Positions 1-12,596 of a stretch of DNA of 64,000 nucleotides are shown one piece after another; position 1 is the first letter of the stretch, and every line of letters starts with the position of its first letter. Position numbers and translations under genes: made by a program. Origin of the DNA: Enchytraeus crypticus (Eukaryota; Annelida; Clitellata; Enchytraeida; Enchytraeidae); contig CAJHZI010000431.1 in NCBI GenBank assembly GCA_905160935.1, positions 223,501-287,500 on the forward strand, written 5' to 3'. The notes beneath the pieces are model-generated. The model ran no database searches, was not told where the DNA came from, and was given only the letters and a program-made list of their open reading frames with translations.

Positions 1-213
1 TTAATTGGTCACACTCAGAGTTGTCATCTTTCTGCCAGCACATGTTGAAAAACTAGTAGTATAACACCCTATAATAAAAGCAAATCTCTGAGGCATAAAG
101 TTATAAACATTAAAAACTTAATTACAAAAAGTAGCACACAGTGGTCAGTAGTGACATTAAAAAATATTTAACTGGTTAAATTAAAGGTTAAATTTGGGTG
201 TAATGTAAAACTT

Positions 214-1260
214 TTGGTCACGGATAATGCTAAGAATATGGTTAAAATGAGACGACTTTTAATGGAGGAAGATCAGGGATTAATTGTGTATGGCTGTGCG
301 GCACACACACTGAAGTTGCTTGGACAGGCACTCACACCGGCTGCTATATTGAAGAAGATAATTAATCCACTTTCAGTGAAGCCTCAGCTACCTGGCGACA
401 CCAGATGGAATAGTCAGCTGACATCTATTAATACATTTCTTCGCAATCGACAAGCTTATATCAGTATTGCAGAAGAGCATGAACAAGAAATTGAACCAAG
501 AATTTGTCATCTAGTCAATGAATTCAACCTTTACAGACAAACGAAGGACTTGATATAAATGTTTCGACCAGTTGCTGCAGTTCTGGATAGATTACAAAGT
601 GAGTTTAGCAGATGCTTGTCATGAATGGTTTTCACTTTTGAATACAGAGAGTTTGCAACCACATCGAGCAATCATTCAACAGAGACTTGCTCAAGTGATT
701 GAACCATTGAACATTGTCTTACTTATTTACTGCACCCGCAGTATATGGGTGAGAAATTAAACATGACCTACAAGGAAAACACTAGACAGTGGCTCTTAGA
801 CTTGAACCTATCATTACTCCTTCTAGTGATAGCATATGGAAATAAACCATTACCATTTCAGACATCTTTCTTTTCAGATGCAGTACTGAGTTCCTTGAAG
901 CCAACTGTTTGGTGGAAAACAGCAATGCTATGCAATGACTCTACAGTAGATTCTTCAGAGACTCAGTTAACATCTCCAGCAGTTCTCTTCCTTTCAGCTC
1001 TTGCAGCTCAGCAGCCATCGAGCGCATCTTCTCTAAATTTGGTTGGATACATAGCAAAATTCGTAACCGTCTTGAACAAGAGACTGTTGTCAAGTTAGTT
1101 TTCTGCCATAGAATGCTACACAACCCTGCTAAATCTCGACATGGTGTTGACAATAAAGAAAAAGATTTTTTGTATGAATATGGAAATACTGAAACAGTTG
1201 ACGGAGGTTTAACAAATGACACAAACACTGAAGAAGGCGTCAGCAAGATTGACATCGATT
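214..1260 (+). pseudogene. Decayed hAT-superfamily transposase, intronic
   Basis: Fragments of a hAT transposase lie in order on the plus strand but in different frames. Positions 214-558 read VTDNAKNMVKMRR and YGCAAHTLKLLG, typical of the catalytic RNase-H-like core. A middle part follows at 572-1098. From about 1010 to 1260 another frame gives AAIERIFSKFGWIHSKIRNR, which is the C-terminal hAT dimerisation region, and ends at TAG. At least two frameshifts separate these pieces, so no intact protein can be made. The element lies antisense inside an SNW1 intron. Its 5' end is not visible and may lie left of position 1. The superfamily is confident; the exact element limits are not. Confidence 0.75.
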
Positions 1261-1652
1261 AGAATCAACACAGCTCAGCAATTTTGAAAATACACTCATA
1301 GACAGTAATAAAAATAACTGATAGAAATCATAGAATTGCAAATAAAAAATCTGTTAAGAGCAGAAGCTGTTCTATAATTAACATAATTAGCAGAAATTTT
1401 TGTGTTAACAAGCTAGTTAAGTTACGATAACCTAGAATTTCAAATACTGTGAAGCAAGTTCTAGAGAATTAGTTTTTTTAAAATTTAAGGTGAATGGCAA
1501 ATTGATATTAAATTGTTTGTTAACATTTCCAACATCAAATCTAACTTATCAAGTTTATGTTGTAAACGATAAAATACATTTACAAGCATAAAATATTTCT
1601 ATTCTAGCAAGTCTTGGCTTTTTAGCCGGTTTTTGCCACTTTTTGACATGGT

Positions 1653-1694
1653 TTTTACCGGTTTTTGCCAGTGTCCTGGCAAAAACCGGTAAAA
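1653..1694. repeat. Perfect 18-bp hairpin
   Basis: Arms 1653-1670 (TTTTACCGGTTTTTGCCA) and 1677-1694 are exact reverse complements around a 6-base loop. A related GCCGGTTTTTGCC word occurs just before it. It lies between the hAT fossil and SNW1 exon 4 and could be the terminal structure of that hAT element, which is an inference. Confidence 0.7.
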
Positions 1695-1787
1695 GTAAAA
1701 CTGATTCAGAACTAAAATTCTCAAATTTTAGAACGCTAATACATGACTGATAAATAATTATAAAAGTAATTAATAAAGCAAAACAAC

Positions 1788-3461
1788 CTCTTTGATTTGC
1801 TCCTCGTCTGGTTTCTGCATGGCAGGATCTGATTCGTCGATGGTCTTCGGTACCAAATCTTTAAACTTAGAATGTATCACCTGCAATAGAAGTAACAGTG
1901 TAATAGAAAATGGTATGGTGAAATAGAATAAATGCAATAGAAGAATCACAGCATAACGATAGCATAATAAAATTATGTATACAATTCCAGTGTGTTCTGA
2001 GCTACATAGTACAGTAACATTAAAATATGGTTATCTAAAATAGGTTTGCAAACACTATTTTAATGATAGAGATGCAGCAAGACATAAAGTAAAGCTTGCT
2101 AAAATGCTACATTAATATGCAGCACTATAAATAAGTCTTATTTTCATTTTTCCTAGCTCTAATCCCGCAAATCTGCAGAGTTCACTTTTCGACATGCCTG
2201 CCTCCATTTTCCGCATTCGTGGACGTTTCCGAATTAACCTTTACTATGAGCATATCCTCCATTATTCTATTCCACCAACGCTTCTTGCGTCACCCTCTCA
2301 GAAGAAGACCATGTGGATACTATTGATCAATACATATTCTAATGCAATGATAAATATTGTAAATTTTACATTGAACTACATCTAAGATAAGTTTGAAGAT
2401 GTAGGTCTCAATCATAGTTTTACCAGTTAGCCAATATTTACAATCTATGACATTCATCATATATTGATAAAAAGAAAGCTAACAATAAAGTAATCCTGAT
2501 CTTGTAGGGGTTTTACAGTATCGCAGATATCTTCCAATAATTGTAATTACTTAATTTTTTTAAATAATTAGATTTTATTGTAAACATAATTCACTTTCTT
2601 AATTCTATCTTTTATATCAAGTTAAAGCATTCATGAGATCTACAGCATATTTAGCAATGTTTTAAAGATTCAAAATTTATTGCCTGAAGTTCTAAACTTT
2701 TGAAGAGTTAATTATATTACGATATTTTTATTAAAAAAACTGTTTATCTCAACAAATTCAACAGATCTGAGTAGAAGCACAACAAAAATTAATTACTTAT
2801 TTAATAATTAAGTAAAAATACAAAAAACACCTGTACAAATGACAAAAAAAATGTCAGCAATATGGAAGTGAATCTACAATTTTAAGAGTTCATTTAAAGA
2901 AATTTAGGAATAGTAACTATACATCACGTTAACCTTATCTCGTCCCTGACCCACTCATACCAGAGCATCATACTTTACTTTGCCCTCTGCGTCCAGCAGC
3001 CGTGCGATGGCGTTAGAAGTTCTGCCCCCGTCCTTGGAATTCTGGCCCATACCCAGAGGAAACTGAGCAACGTGTATTTCTGGATAAGCTCCCCCATCAC
3101 CAAAATCTTGTGGGGTGCGAGGTATCCAACCTTTTCTCTGTCCCAGGGGAGGCGCAGTAGATGTATTGAGAACAGCCAAAGTCTAAAAAACAATTGCCGA
3201 AAAACTATTTCTGTGAAATGATAAGAAAGATAAATTGATTTTAAATGATAGGCTCACACATAAAATTGCTTAACCCGCCAAATCATAACTTAATAGATGT
3301 TGTTCTATAATATTAAAGTTTCACTTATCTCCACAACACTTACAAAGAATTTTATAAGACATTTTTGTATAATGGGTTGGTATTAAAATGATCTAAAGAA
3401 TGGTAAGGGAATCCCGAAGATTTAAATGAAGAAAACATTAGTTAAAACTATATATAAATAA

Positions 3462-3511
<50 letters not shown>

Positions 3512-6500
3512 CTACTCTTATTAAGTTTTTTTTAAAACAATATCTGGTTATGTTTATTACTTTCTCTATTGCCATTTTTCTGTGCGTACGTTTTCTGCGG
3601 TATGTAAGATTTCATGTAATAAACGAATATAATAATAATACTACAACTATTCATATATTTATATTTAGTATTTATAATTTTAAAAAGTATAATGATTGGA
3701 AAATATTATTAAACACTGTTATTAGAAATGCTTTCTTTATTATAATTATTTTTATTAAATATGATGATAACTAGCATACATAAATTGATAACTTTACATA
3801 GGAATATTTCAGAATTATTTATAAATATTTTAACTCGATTAACAAACTGGCATCATTAAATAATTAGCTATTTCAAGCATATACAATATAGAATATAGAT
3901 AGTAACAACTATTATTAAATAACTACACAGTGGGATAATTTGGCAGCATATGAGTAAGATATGTTGAAGGCAAACATGCTTCAGAACCTAACATTACAGT
4001 AGATTCAGTACCCCTTGTTCAATGAATATAGGTAAGAACAGTTCTCATCTTTACACAGATCATGAGAAGTATCACGAATACTTACCAATGCAGCTCTAGG
4101 CTCAGCAGCCCTGTCATTCACCGGCTGAGTGGGAGCCGGCAATAATCTACACACATAATAAAACAAATAAATTTATATTATACACATAAAATTATAAAAT
4201 CAAAATTTCAATATGCATTATAATATAGGTAAGCTGAGCCAGTGGCTATGTCAGTAAGATATTCAGCCACGGACAGTATGTGCGGGGTTAAAATCCTGGG
4301 ATCGCAGGTCACTGACATCGCTTTCGAGTGAGGAAACTGACGTTAAGATTAGCTGTACCTTTAAGTATGGTACAATATAGTATGATAAAAGATAATATTT
4401 ACCTATGCATTCCTAAAATAAAGATCTTGAGAGATATGATAAAAGTACAAATTATGTAGAGATGAATACAAGTTAAAATAAGAGTCATAAGAAAAACATA
4501 ATTAAATTTTACTTATTTAAAATGCCAACTTAATTTGAACTTATTTTTGCCCTAAATTTGTTAGAGGCTGCAGAAGAATAGACCAAAAGTATACAGATTG
4601 TATTAGAGAGTTGAATAAGCAGAACTCGGGCAATGTCAAAGAAAATTCACCTGGGTGAATTAACAACTCGTACGTTTCCCGGCTAGGGACTACAATAAGG
4701 GTTCTCGGTAGACACCAGAGCAGCCTCCTCAACCCTCTGCCTCCACCTACTACAATCCTGCGCAAGTTATAAACATCACAGTGTGTAAGACTGAATTTAA
4801 TAATAACAACAATTAATAACAACAATTAGAGTGCTACAGTCATCAATGTCAACATCGAGCACTATTGAGACAAAATCAAGCTGGCGAGCAAACAAGAAGG
4901 TCCAAAAACGGTGCAAATTCCAAAATCCAGAAATTCAGTCCAAAGTAAAGGGAGTTAATGAAAAGGTGGTTTAGGCGCAGGTAGACACTGGATGGAAAAG
5001 AATGCTCATGGACACTGGATGGAAAAGAGAGATGGATAAGATAGGTCTTCAACTGCTTATGGAACTGCTCATAGGAAAGCAAAGGCTGATGTGATTCAAA
5101 TGAAGATTTTCAAAGATTGGATGGAAGAGAATTCCAGATCTGAGGTGCACCATGCTGGAAAGAACGATTAGATAGCTTAGAGCGTGAAGGTAAGCTAGGT
5201 CTCACAAGAGTAATTAACTTAGAAGACCGAGTAACAGCAGGCTGCATCACTTTAATCAAGTGAGATATACAAGTTTGTCCAGGGATGGTGATGGACTTAT
5301 AGGTTAACGAAGCTGTTTTGTAAATGATACGCTCTTTAATCTTTAGCCAGTGCAAAGACTTCAAAATAGGCGTAACATGTGAGTACTTGGAACTACAAAA
5401 AATTCCTCGCGCAAGAGAATTCTGAACAAACCGATCATTCTCACAGCCAGGGAGATTTAAAAAGAGGGAATTGCAGTAGTCCAACTTCGATTGCACAAGA
5501 GCAGCACCAATTGTAGCAGCTGTCTCACGTGACAAATATGGACGTATTCGACGAAGATCACGGATAAGGAAGAAACATGCTTGTGAAGTTTTAGTTATGT
5601 GTTGTGGAAGGTTAGGTGTTTATCAAGGATAACTCCGAGATTTCTCACAGAAGAAACAGGTGATATTTTAATACCCGAAGATAACGAAAGAGTTTTCCCA
5701 TTCACCTTCAGAAGCAGTTCAGGTGTCCCGACCAACAAGAATTCAGTCTTCGATGGATTAAGTGCCAAGAAATTAGCAGACATCCAAGAGGATAGAGACT
5801 GAAAACTTCGTTGCAAAAGGGTTTCAGCATTAGAATAAGAGTTAGGGGTGAAACAAGTGTACATTTGAGTGTCATCAGCATATAGTTCATGATCAAGAGA
5901 GTGAGAAGAGATTAGAGTGCTTAGGGGTGTTGTATAGAGGTTAAAGAGGATAGGACCAAGAACGGAGCCTTGAGGCACACCATACTTTAAGTGAGAAGGC
6001 GAAGAGATGTACTCCATCACTTTCACACTAAAAGAACGATCCGTCAGATATTAGGAAAACCAATCAAGAACAATGCCACGAATACCAAACCAGGAAGAAA
6101 GACATTCCAGAAGAATATTGTGATCAATGGTATCAAAAACGGCCGAAAGATCAAGCATACATAATCCAGTTAAGCGTTGTGTGCACATGGCATTCAGTGC
6201 CGTATCTAGCACCTCCCGCGCCCCCCGGCCGGGGGGCCCGGAGCAAAAGGGGGCCCCCGATGATCAAACGTAGCAAATTTTATTGCGCAAGAAACTTAAT
6301 ATCTCGCAAAACAAACTTTAGCCAATATGGCGTGGTCCAGTTTCTGCGAGGGTCTGGGGCCCCTTGGCCTCCTATGTAACGCCTTGAATCATATGCAAGT
6401 AATATAAAAGTAGTTCAAGGACAAGTGAAGCCTCGTTAATGACTATAAAAGTCTAGTCTAAGACGTGACTCTTTATAACGCCCACGCATTAGGCTGCCAT

Positions 6501-9418
6501 GATACAGCTGCAGCAGCAGGCTGTAGGCTATCGCAGTGGCGCATCGTTCAAATGCGTTGTCTAATCAAGTGACTTTGTGTATAGCGTTGTGTGTAGTCTG
6601 TATGCATAGTTTCAGTATTAAAGCTTAATATTAGGATGATATAGTATATAGTGGCGCGGATCCAGAGCGGGGGCCCCAGGGGGTCCGGACCTCCCTTAGA
6701 TCCGAGGGAAAAATTTAATGCTTACAGTGAAGAAGGGGGGGGGGTGTACTAGGGGAACTCAGCTCCAATAGCTCCCAAATTTCTGAAGTGTGTTTCCCCG
6801 TTAGGGGCCCATATTTGATGGTTGATATATTATAGGGGCCCTGTATAATTGAAGGGAGAGCGACAAAATTTTGACATTTCCACTAGCATTTAGAACGTTG
6901 CAGCTTTAACCACTGTGTAAGAGTTAAAAAACGTATAAGTAAAGAAATTTGAACTCTGTTCCGGAGCAGTGACGCAACCAGACTAGGCTGAAGAGGCTTG
7001 AGACCCCCCTTCAGCCTAAATTAGGTCATTTTGCATTGCGTCCACAACTTCTGAGTTTTTTTCAAGGTTGGAAAAACTAACTGTTTATTAGAAATAAAAG
7101 CCCAGCTAGGTCTTTAGGAATTTGCCACTGGAGCAACTTACAAAGCTAGAAACCTGAAATCCTTGAAGCCATAGCAGAAAATGATAAATGTAATGTCGAA
7201 TATTGGCTTGACTATAATTTCTATCATATGACTATATTTTATAACACTTGTCATAAGTTATTGTAAGATTGTTAGATTCAAATTTATTATAAAAAATTGA
7301 ATTTCAGTAGTGAAATATTTTGAGCCGCCATCCCTAGTATTTTTTAATTTTTCCACTATTCTAGAGAAGGCGTGGGTAAGCGAAAAAATGTGGACTCTGT
7401 CCAAAAAATCTTCGGCCCCTCCCGTTAAAAAATTCCTGGATCCGCCATAGAGTATATAATATATATATATATATATATATATCTATTCCAAATATCCTCA
7501 TATCTTTGAGCAGACATTCTTTTTCTTACGCAGCACCCACAATCTGGAACTCTTTAGCTGCAAATCTTCGCTCTTGTTCTTCTCTTTCAACATTCTGTAG
7601 CAAGCTTAAGACTTACCTTTTCCCACCGTAGACATAATCAATCTACCCTGACCATTTTTTGATCACCGGACTGGCTTTCGTTTAGGACCTTACTTCTCCT
7701 CAGCACATTTCTTTTGCAGATTGGTATGGGTGAATTGATCTGTAGTGATGTGTGCTGTTGGAGACGTCCCTGACATCATCCCTGGATGAGGAAACGGACG
7801 TTAAACCTTTATTATTATTATTATTATTATATATAGTATATATATAGTATATATATATACACAATGCTATATAGGAAAATATTTCTTAGGGCCCCTTCGA
7901 TAACTTCGGGGGGCCCCTCAAACCCTAGCTACGGCACTGATGGCATTAACAATAGAATTGCACACAGATAGAAGCACCGTTTCAGTTGAACGATGCTTAG
8001 TATAAGCAGCTTGATGCTTATTAAATAGATCATTGTAAGAGAGATGAGTAGAAAGCCTCTGAAGAACAATTCTTTCAGTGAGATATGTATGACAGATTAG
8101 ATATGGGCCTGTAATTCGACAATAATTCCGTATCCAGTGTGGGCTTTTTAAGCAATGGAGTAATAACTGCACGCTTAAGAGCGCGAGGAAATTTGCCAAT
8201 AGAGAAAGAGAGGTTAACAATCAATGTTAATACTGGAGCAAGTATGTGAATACACTTCTTTAAAAGAGAGGTTGGGATAGGATCCAAGTCACATTGTTTA
8301 GCTGGAGAGTCTAAAACTAATTTAGTAATCTCATCAATTGTAACTGGAGTGAAATTAGAAAGCTCATCTTTAGAATGATTCTCTACTGGAGTATGAGGAG
8401 TAGTTAGGAGCTGGAGTGATAGATTCTCTAAGATTGCTTATCTTATCTGTAAAGTAATTGGAAAGTTGTTCAGGCCATGACTCCACAGGAGTAGAAGGAA
8501 GAGTAGGAGAAATAGATCTACGTAAAAGATCATTAACGGTCTTCCATAAACTCTTGACATTCATAGCCTTACTGACCAAAGAGGAGTAGTACTCTTTCTT
8601 AGCATTAGCAATAGCAGTAGGATACATCTTGTGTTGCAAATTAGAAACAGTTTTCCAAAAATCTGAATGGGTATGACGCCACTTTCTTTCAGCTCTACAG
8701 CATGCAGCCTTTAGCTTTCTCAGACCAGAAGTATACCAAGGGTTAGATTTCTTAAGCTTCTTGGTAGTTAGAGGTGCATGCTTATCAAGTAGAGATGAAA
8801 GAGTAGCGTTATACTGTTTTACTAATTCATCAAGATCATTAGCAATTTAGTATCTAATTGACGCTATTATATTGTTTAATTAATGTATATTTACTTCCCA
8901 TTCCTACCCTCATTTTAGTATCTAATTGACGCTATTATATTTTTTAAGTATTGTTTAATTAATGTATATTTGTTTCCCATTCCTACCCTCATTTTATGGT
9001 TAGGAGACTACATTTTAAAGCTTTTCTAAAATTTGAGTATTTTCATTTAGTCTTAGCCTAATAAGAATTTTTTCACCTTATATCCTTGTTGATGTACTCC
9101 TTAGTGAGCTGTCATCTTACTCATACGAAAGAAGTACGAAATTAAATAGAATGAAATAAACATAAGAATTATACTGGTCAAATAAATAATAATAATAATA
9201 CTATCAATAACACAAAAAAAGTACGAGAAGTATCGGCCTCAAATCGGAGAACATAACTTTAGTAAATAAATATCTCAATGTAGTAGAAATTATTAGTAAA
9301 TTTGCTAAGACATAATAATTCTCATTTCGCATAAATACTCCGATGGCATTATTTTAAAAATAATGAAATAATTTAAAGAAATAATTGTAGAAATCAATTA
9401 CCTTGTTAAAATATCCAT
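1788..9418 (-). CDS. SNW1: SNW domain protein SNW1/SKIP, 5' four exons (partial)
   Basis: SNW1 (SKIP, Prp45, Bx42) is a nuclear spliceosome component and transcription coregulator. Exons on the minus strand: 9418-9402 (17 nt, MDILTR start), 4146-4086 (LLPAPTQPVNDRAAEPRAAL), 3182-2934 or 3182-2961, and 1880-1788. Exon 3 carries the family signatures RKGWIPRTPQDFGDGGAYPE, IHVAQFPLGMG and AEGKVKYDAL. Exon 4 reads VIHSKFKDLVPK and KPDEEQIKE. All junctions have GT/AG in rc and matching phase. The rest of the SNW domain is not in the window and must lie left of position 1. The first exon is short and is supported only by a start codon, phase and a good donor. An in-frame TGA (2957-2955) falls in the longer form of exon 3; the donor at 2960 removes it in phase. 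Introns hold a hAT fossil, a SINE and a nested LINE. Confidence 0.88.
3459..3508. repeat. (TA)n microsatellite
   Basis: Uninterrupted TA dinucleotide run in SNW1 intron 2. No coding content. Confidence 0.9.
4235..4372 (+). mobile_element. tRNA-derived SINE (family 1)
   Basis: The head resembles a tRNA (GAGCCAGTGGCTATGTCAG for box A, GGGGTTAAAATCC for box B). A tail follows with TCACTGACATCGCTTTCGAG and GAGGAAACTGACGTTAA. Other copies are at 32034, 44222, 46751, 53750 and 53995. This copy is antisense in SNW1 intron 2. Confidence 0.75.
6650..7450. mobile_element. Inner hAT-like element
   Basis: The left end AGTGGCGCGGATCCAG and the right end CCTGGATCCGCCATAG form imperfect inverted repeats. 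The flanks TAGTATAT and AGTATATA look like a target duplication blurred by local TA repeats. The segment near 7365-7410 (GAGAAGGCGTGGGTAAGCG) is related to the repeat at 62961-63304. No transposase ORF. Confidence 0.55.
7480..7832 (+). mobile_element. LINE 3' end (CR1/L2-like)
   Basis: The C-terminal coding remnant reads AAPTIWNSLAANLRS. A 3' hairpin follows (ACGTCC ... GGACGT at about 7768-7812), then TTAAACCTTTATT and an (ATT)n tail. The same tail is at 34905-35195. It lies between the inner hAT and the right end of the outer hAT. Confidence 0.7.
8846..8992. repeat. Two-copy direct repeat, about 73 bp
   Basis: Two near-identical units begin TTTAGTATCTAATTGACGC and end ATTCCTACCCTCATTTTA. 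The second copy has a short insertion. They adjoin the truncated 5' end of the LINE. Confidence 0.8.
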
Positions 9419-10468
9419 GTTGAGCTTGGAATTGACGAAACGATGCTAAATCACAATAAGCTGATATTCACAGACGCTTAGATCTATTTCAGTTTGATAT
9501 ACGTATATATCACTATGTATATAACTATTACGACGCACTGTTCTGCCGCAAGGAACTTGTCAACATTAAAACATCAATAATGTTGCTTACTTATATACGC
9601 TCTTTGTCACCTGATAATGCGCTCCAGCTAGTTTAGGCCAATGGAATGCCGGGGTTCATTTAATTAGCGTCAATTATCAGTTCACTAGTAGCCTAGCAGT
9701 TGCGGGCAGTAGCCCACTGCCAAGCCAATGCTTTAGAGCCTATGCAGCTGTCAATTACTTGTTTGAAATTTAACCGTCGTAACCGCCATGCAGCTGACGT
9801 TTAAAAATTGTAACCGTTTAAAATCCCCGCCGCGCTAATGATATGTGCAGATTAAATATCGACCTAATTTGCTCTGACTTGAAATGATCGTAAGCCTCAT
9901 GTGTTTCTTAATAACCTAATGGCAATCTTCATTCAAACCTTAATCCTATTCGTAACCATCACAGTTACCTACATGTGAGCATTTTTGCGTAACGCTCATA
10001 AAATTGTTTTGGAGAAATCGCGATGGGATACCGTCGACAATTAATTGCCTCGTAACTTTCAATTTGCATATTAAGCGTGAACTGTGAGTGACAGTCAGAA
10101 TTATTGGAAGATTTTGTTTCACGATGTTAAATATTTATTTGCAAAATTTATATTCACTAATTAAGTTCAAACCATCGAAATATTAGAGAGAACTTATCTT
10201 TCTTATATACCTATGGTTCAAACCATAATAGGGCCTATTAAGAAGAATTTATTTAAGAAGTAGAATTATAATATATACATTTATTTATTAAATAGAATAT
10301 AGTTGATTGCTAGTTAAATAGAATATTCACATTTTTCGAAAATGTAGGGATTGGATTGAAAAAGATGGCCAACGTCTTCGCAGCCAATAGGACGTTTAGT
10401 ATAGGACCTTGTCTCTTCCTAATTACATGTAGCCTATACTCTGAGTATGGAAGCAGCGGTATTAATTT
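9419..10468. other. SNW1 upstream region, no gene seen
   Basis: About 1 kb upstream of the inferred SNW1 start. It should contain the SNW1 promoter and 5' leader, but I can name no specific element. No conserved coding segment on either strand. Confidence 0.5.
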
Positions 10469-11890
10469 TAGAGATGGGAATCGAACCGAACCCGAACTGA
10501 ACCCTAAAATCTAGAATTTTGACCGAACCGAACTCGAACCCAGACTCTGACCGAACCCGAACCGAACCCGAACCCAGACTTTGGCCTAACCGAATTGAAC
10601 CAAACTCTTGTAGTTCCTTTCTTCTTCACCAGCCTGACATTAAATAAAGATAGTAAGAACAATACAAATATGTATTAGTTTTTGCATTTACATGTCTTAC
10701 AGTATCTAACAGCATATATTCAGGTAAGGCTGGTTCCGACACAAATTTTGAAATGGTAGCGGTACAAAGGACTGGTAGCGGGAAGCGAGACGGGCCTACA
10801 GAAGATAAAGGATAGTCTGAATGATACGGCATTGAAATATGGAATGAGGATTAATATCAAAGAGACAAAAGTGATGAGAGTATTTCATAAAAATCTGAAA
10901 ATTCTTGACTCAATCTAGGTGGATTTGTTCTTGTTAAATTAAAATTATGAATTTTTTCTAATTATAGTGTGCTACCATAATATTTTTGCAGCCAGATTTA
11001 CAAATAATTATATATGACATTCTATAGGGCCGTATGTGTTAAGACTATCTGGAGTAAATAATTTTGCACCATAGCAATTCAATAATTTAATAACTATTTT
11101 CGTAACTTCATAATTGATCTGAGAGTTTCAAATTTGAAACCCTAAGGTAAATTATGAAACTTATTACTGGTCAGTTGATAGCAAACGGTGTATATTATGA
11201 TCATTTTTCTATGGAAGTACACGTGTTTACCAAATCATCTTTATTTGACATTTTTATGTTAGTAAATTGCACTTTGTCTCTGAAATATTGGATCAAATTT
11301 TAGCCAAGACATTTCCACTTAATTATAAACGTATCTGATATTTAGGCCTATAGTGAAAAAAAAAAGTCAAATTGATGAAGCATTCTATTTGCTCGTTATA
11401 ATCAAGAAGAATATTTCAGATACAATAATAAAGCTAAATATGTATATTATGAACAGTTGTTGGTCAACTTACAATATTATGTACAGGATTAAATACCACT
11501 TCTCTCCTTTTTTCATTGTCATATTTTACCCAGGTGAAAAATGTGGCAGCTATTATGGCTTAAGGAATTTTTAAGCATATTTACCATAAACTATTTTAAA
11601 CATGTTTGTCATAACCATGATTATCATAAGTAAAGTTATACAATTGCAACATTATCCAAACCAAACCATTTCGAACTCTAATCGAACTCTTGCGAGTTGG
11701 AAAGCAAGACGAACTCGAACCGACCCGAACCCTTGTTAGAACCCAACCCGAACCGAACCGAACTTGCATTTTAAACAAACCGAACCGAACCGAACTCTCA
11801 AATTTTCAACTGCTAACCGAACCCGAACCGAATTTTTATTTTCAACGAACCGAACCCGAACTCTGGAAATTCATAAAATTCCCATCTCTA
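10469..11890. mobile_element. hAT-like element with CGAACC arrays at both ends
   Basis: The termini TAGAGATGGGAAT and ATTCCCATCTCTA are perfect 13-bp inverted repeats. They are flanked by 8-bp sequences ATTAATTT and ACTAATTT (one mismatch), as expected for a hAT insertion. Just inside each end lies a degenerate array of CGAACC/CCGAACC words (10482-10610 and 11656-11870). Both arrays have the same strand orientation. The 1 kb interior has no recognisable transposase. Confidence 0.75.
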
Positions 11891-12280
11891 ACTAATTTTG
11901 TGTGTATAATATCTCTTCAGTCGAGCCGTCGATCACAACTGATCTGAGTGATCTCAACGACTTCGACAAAACTCAAATTATTGAAACAGAATGTACAGAG
12001 ATTGTATAGAGGAGAATTTTCTGCATATATTCTGCAAATTTGGTGAAAAATATTCAGTAGTAACAAAATTACAGTGTTTCTACGAAAAAGTAGGCTTACT
12101 AAAATAAATTTAAACAAGGTTTCTCGAATAGTCAGTCGTTCTTTTTAAAGTAATTGTAATGGCCCTGAAGGCGGCGGTTTTCTTATGGGATCTAGTTGAA
12201 CATCTGTAAAAGATTGCCGTCTTTCGAAATACAAGAATAACTCGACTGATTATATCTTAATTGCGGCCAGGCTAGGCTTA

Positions 12281-12282
<2 letters not shown>

Positions 12283-12342
<60 letters not shown>

Positions 12343-12380
12343 GTTATTATTATTATTATAATTGTTATTATTATTATTTA
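12283..12380. repeat. (ATT)n microsatellite
   Basis: A nearly uninterrupted ATT trinucleotide run. Confidence 0.9.
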
Positions 12381-12405
12381 TTAGAGAAACCGCTGGGAGA
12401 AATTT

Positions 12406-12596
12406 ATGGTACAGAAACTAGTGTTCTGTACCATACATACCCACACAACAACAGTACAACTGTACCAGTGTTCTGTACCATACCTATACACACAACAACA
12501 GTACAACTGTACCAGTGTTCGGTACCATACCTACACGTACAACAGTACAACTGTACCAGTGTTCTGTACCAGTGTTCTGTACCAGTGTTCTGTACT
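12406..12596. repeat. Minisatellite, period about 61 bp
   Basis: Three degenerate units each carry GTACCAGTGTTCTGTACCAT and a CACAACAACAGTACAACT stretch. The array ends in three 17-bp short units (AGTGTTCTGTACC...). The overlapping ORFs with CTSVLYQCSV repeats are products of the array. Confidence 0.8.

Larger units (their letters stand above)
6195..7939. mobile_element. Non-autonomous hAT-type element inserted in the LINE
   Basis: The left end CAGTGCCGTATCTAG and right end CTAGCTACGGCACTG are inverted repeats with one mismatch. They are flanked by an exact 8-bp target duplication ATGGCATT (6187-6194 and 7940-7947). Removing the element and one duplication rejoins the LINE coding sequence. 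An 8-bp duplication with CAGTG-type ends fits hAT. No transposase is present. The interior holds a second hAT-like element and a LINE tail. Confidence 0.85.
4797..8846 (-). mobile_element. CR1/L2-like LINE, 5'-truncated and interrupted
   Basis: A non-LTR retrotransposon on the minus strand. From right to left it carries a linker (8846-8370), the start of the reverse transcriptase (8287-7948) and, after an insertion of 6195-7939, the rest of the reverse transcriptase (6186-5595) and the C-terminal region (5535-5110). A 3' untranslated part ends in TTATTGTTG-type simple repeats near 4797. Related 3' ends occur at 14468, 24520, 41508 and 43564. The element starts inside the coding region, so it is 5'-truncated as usual for LINEs. 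It lies in SNW1 intron 1, in the same orientation as the gene. Clade assignment is from general resemblance only. Confidence 0.85.
5110..8846 (-). pseudogene. LINE ORF2 remnant with reverse transcriptase
   Basis: The reverse transcriptase is recognisable from SNYRPISNLSYISH, KHRSTETVLLSV, then after the insertion YGVPQGSVLGPILFNLY and the catalytic YADD box in ELYADDTQMYTCF, followed by LNPSKTEFLLVG and SVRNLGVILDKHLTF. The C-terminal part reads SHVTPILKSLHWLKIKERI and FQHGAPQIWNSLPSNL, typical of CR1/L2-type LINEs. Frames change near 8220 and 5540, a stop falls at about 6050, and 1.7 kb of DNA transposon splits the RT. It cannot be functional. Confidence 0.85.
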
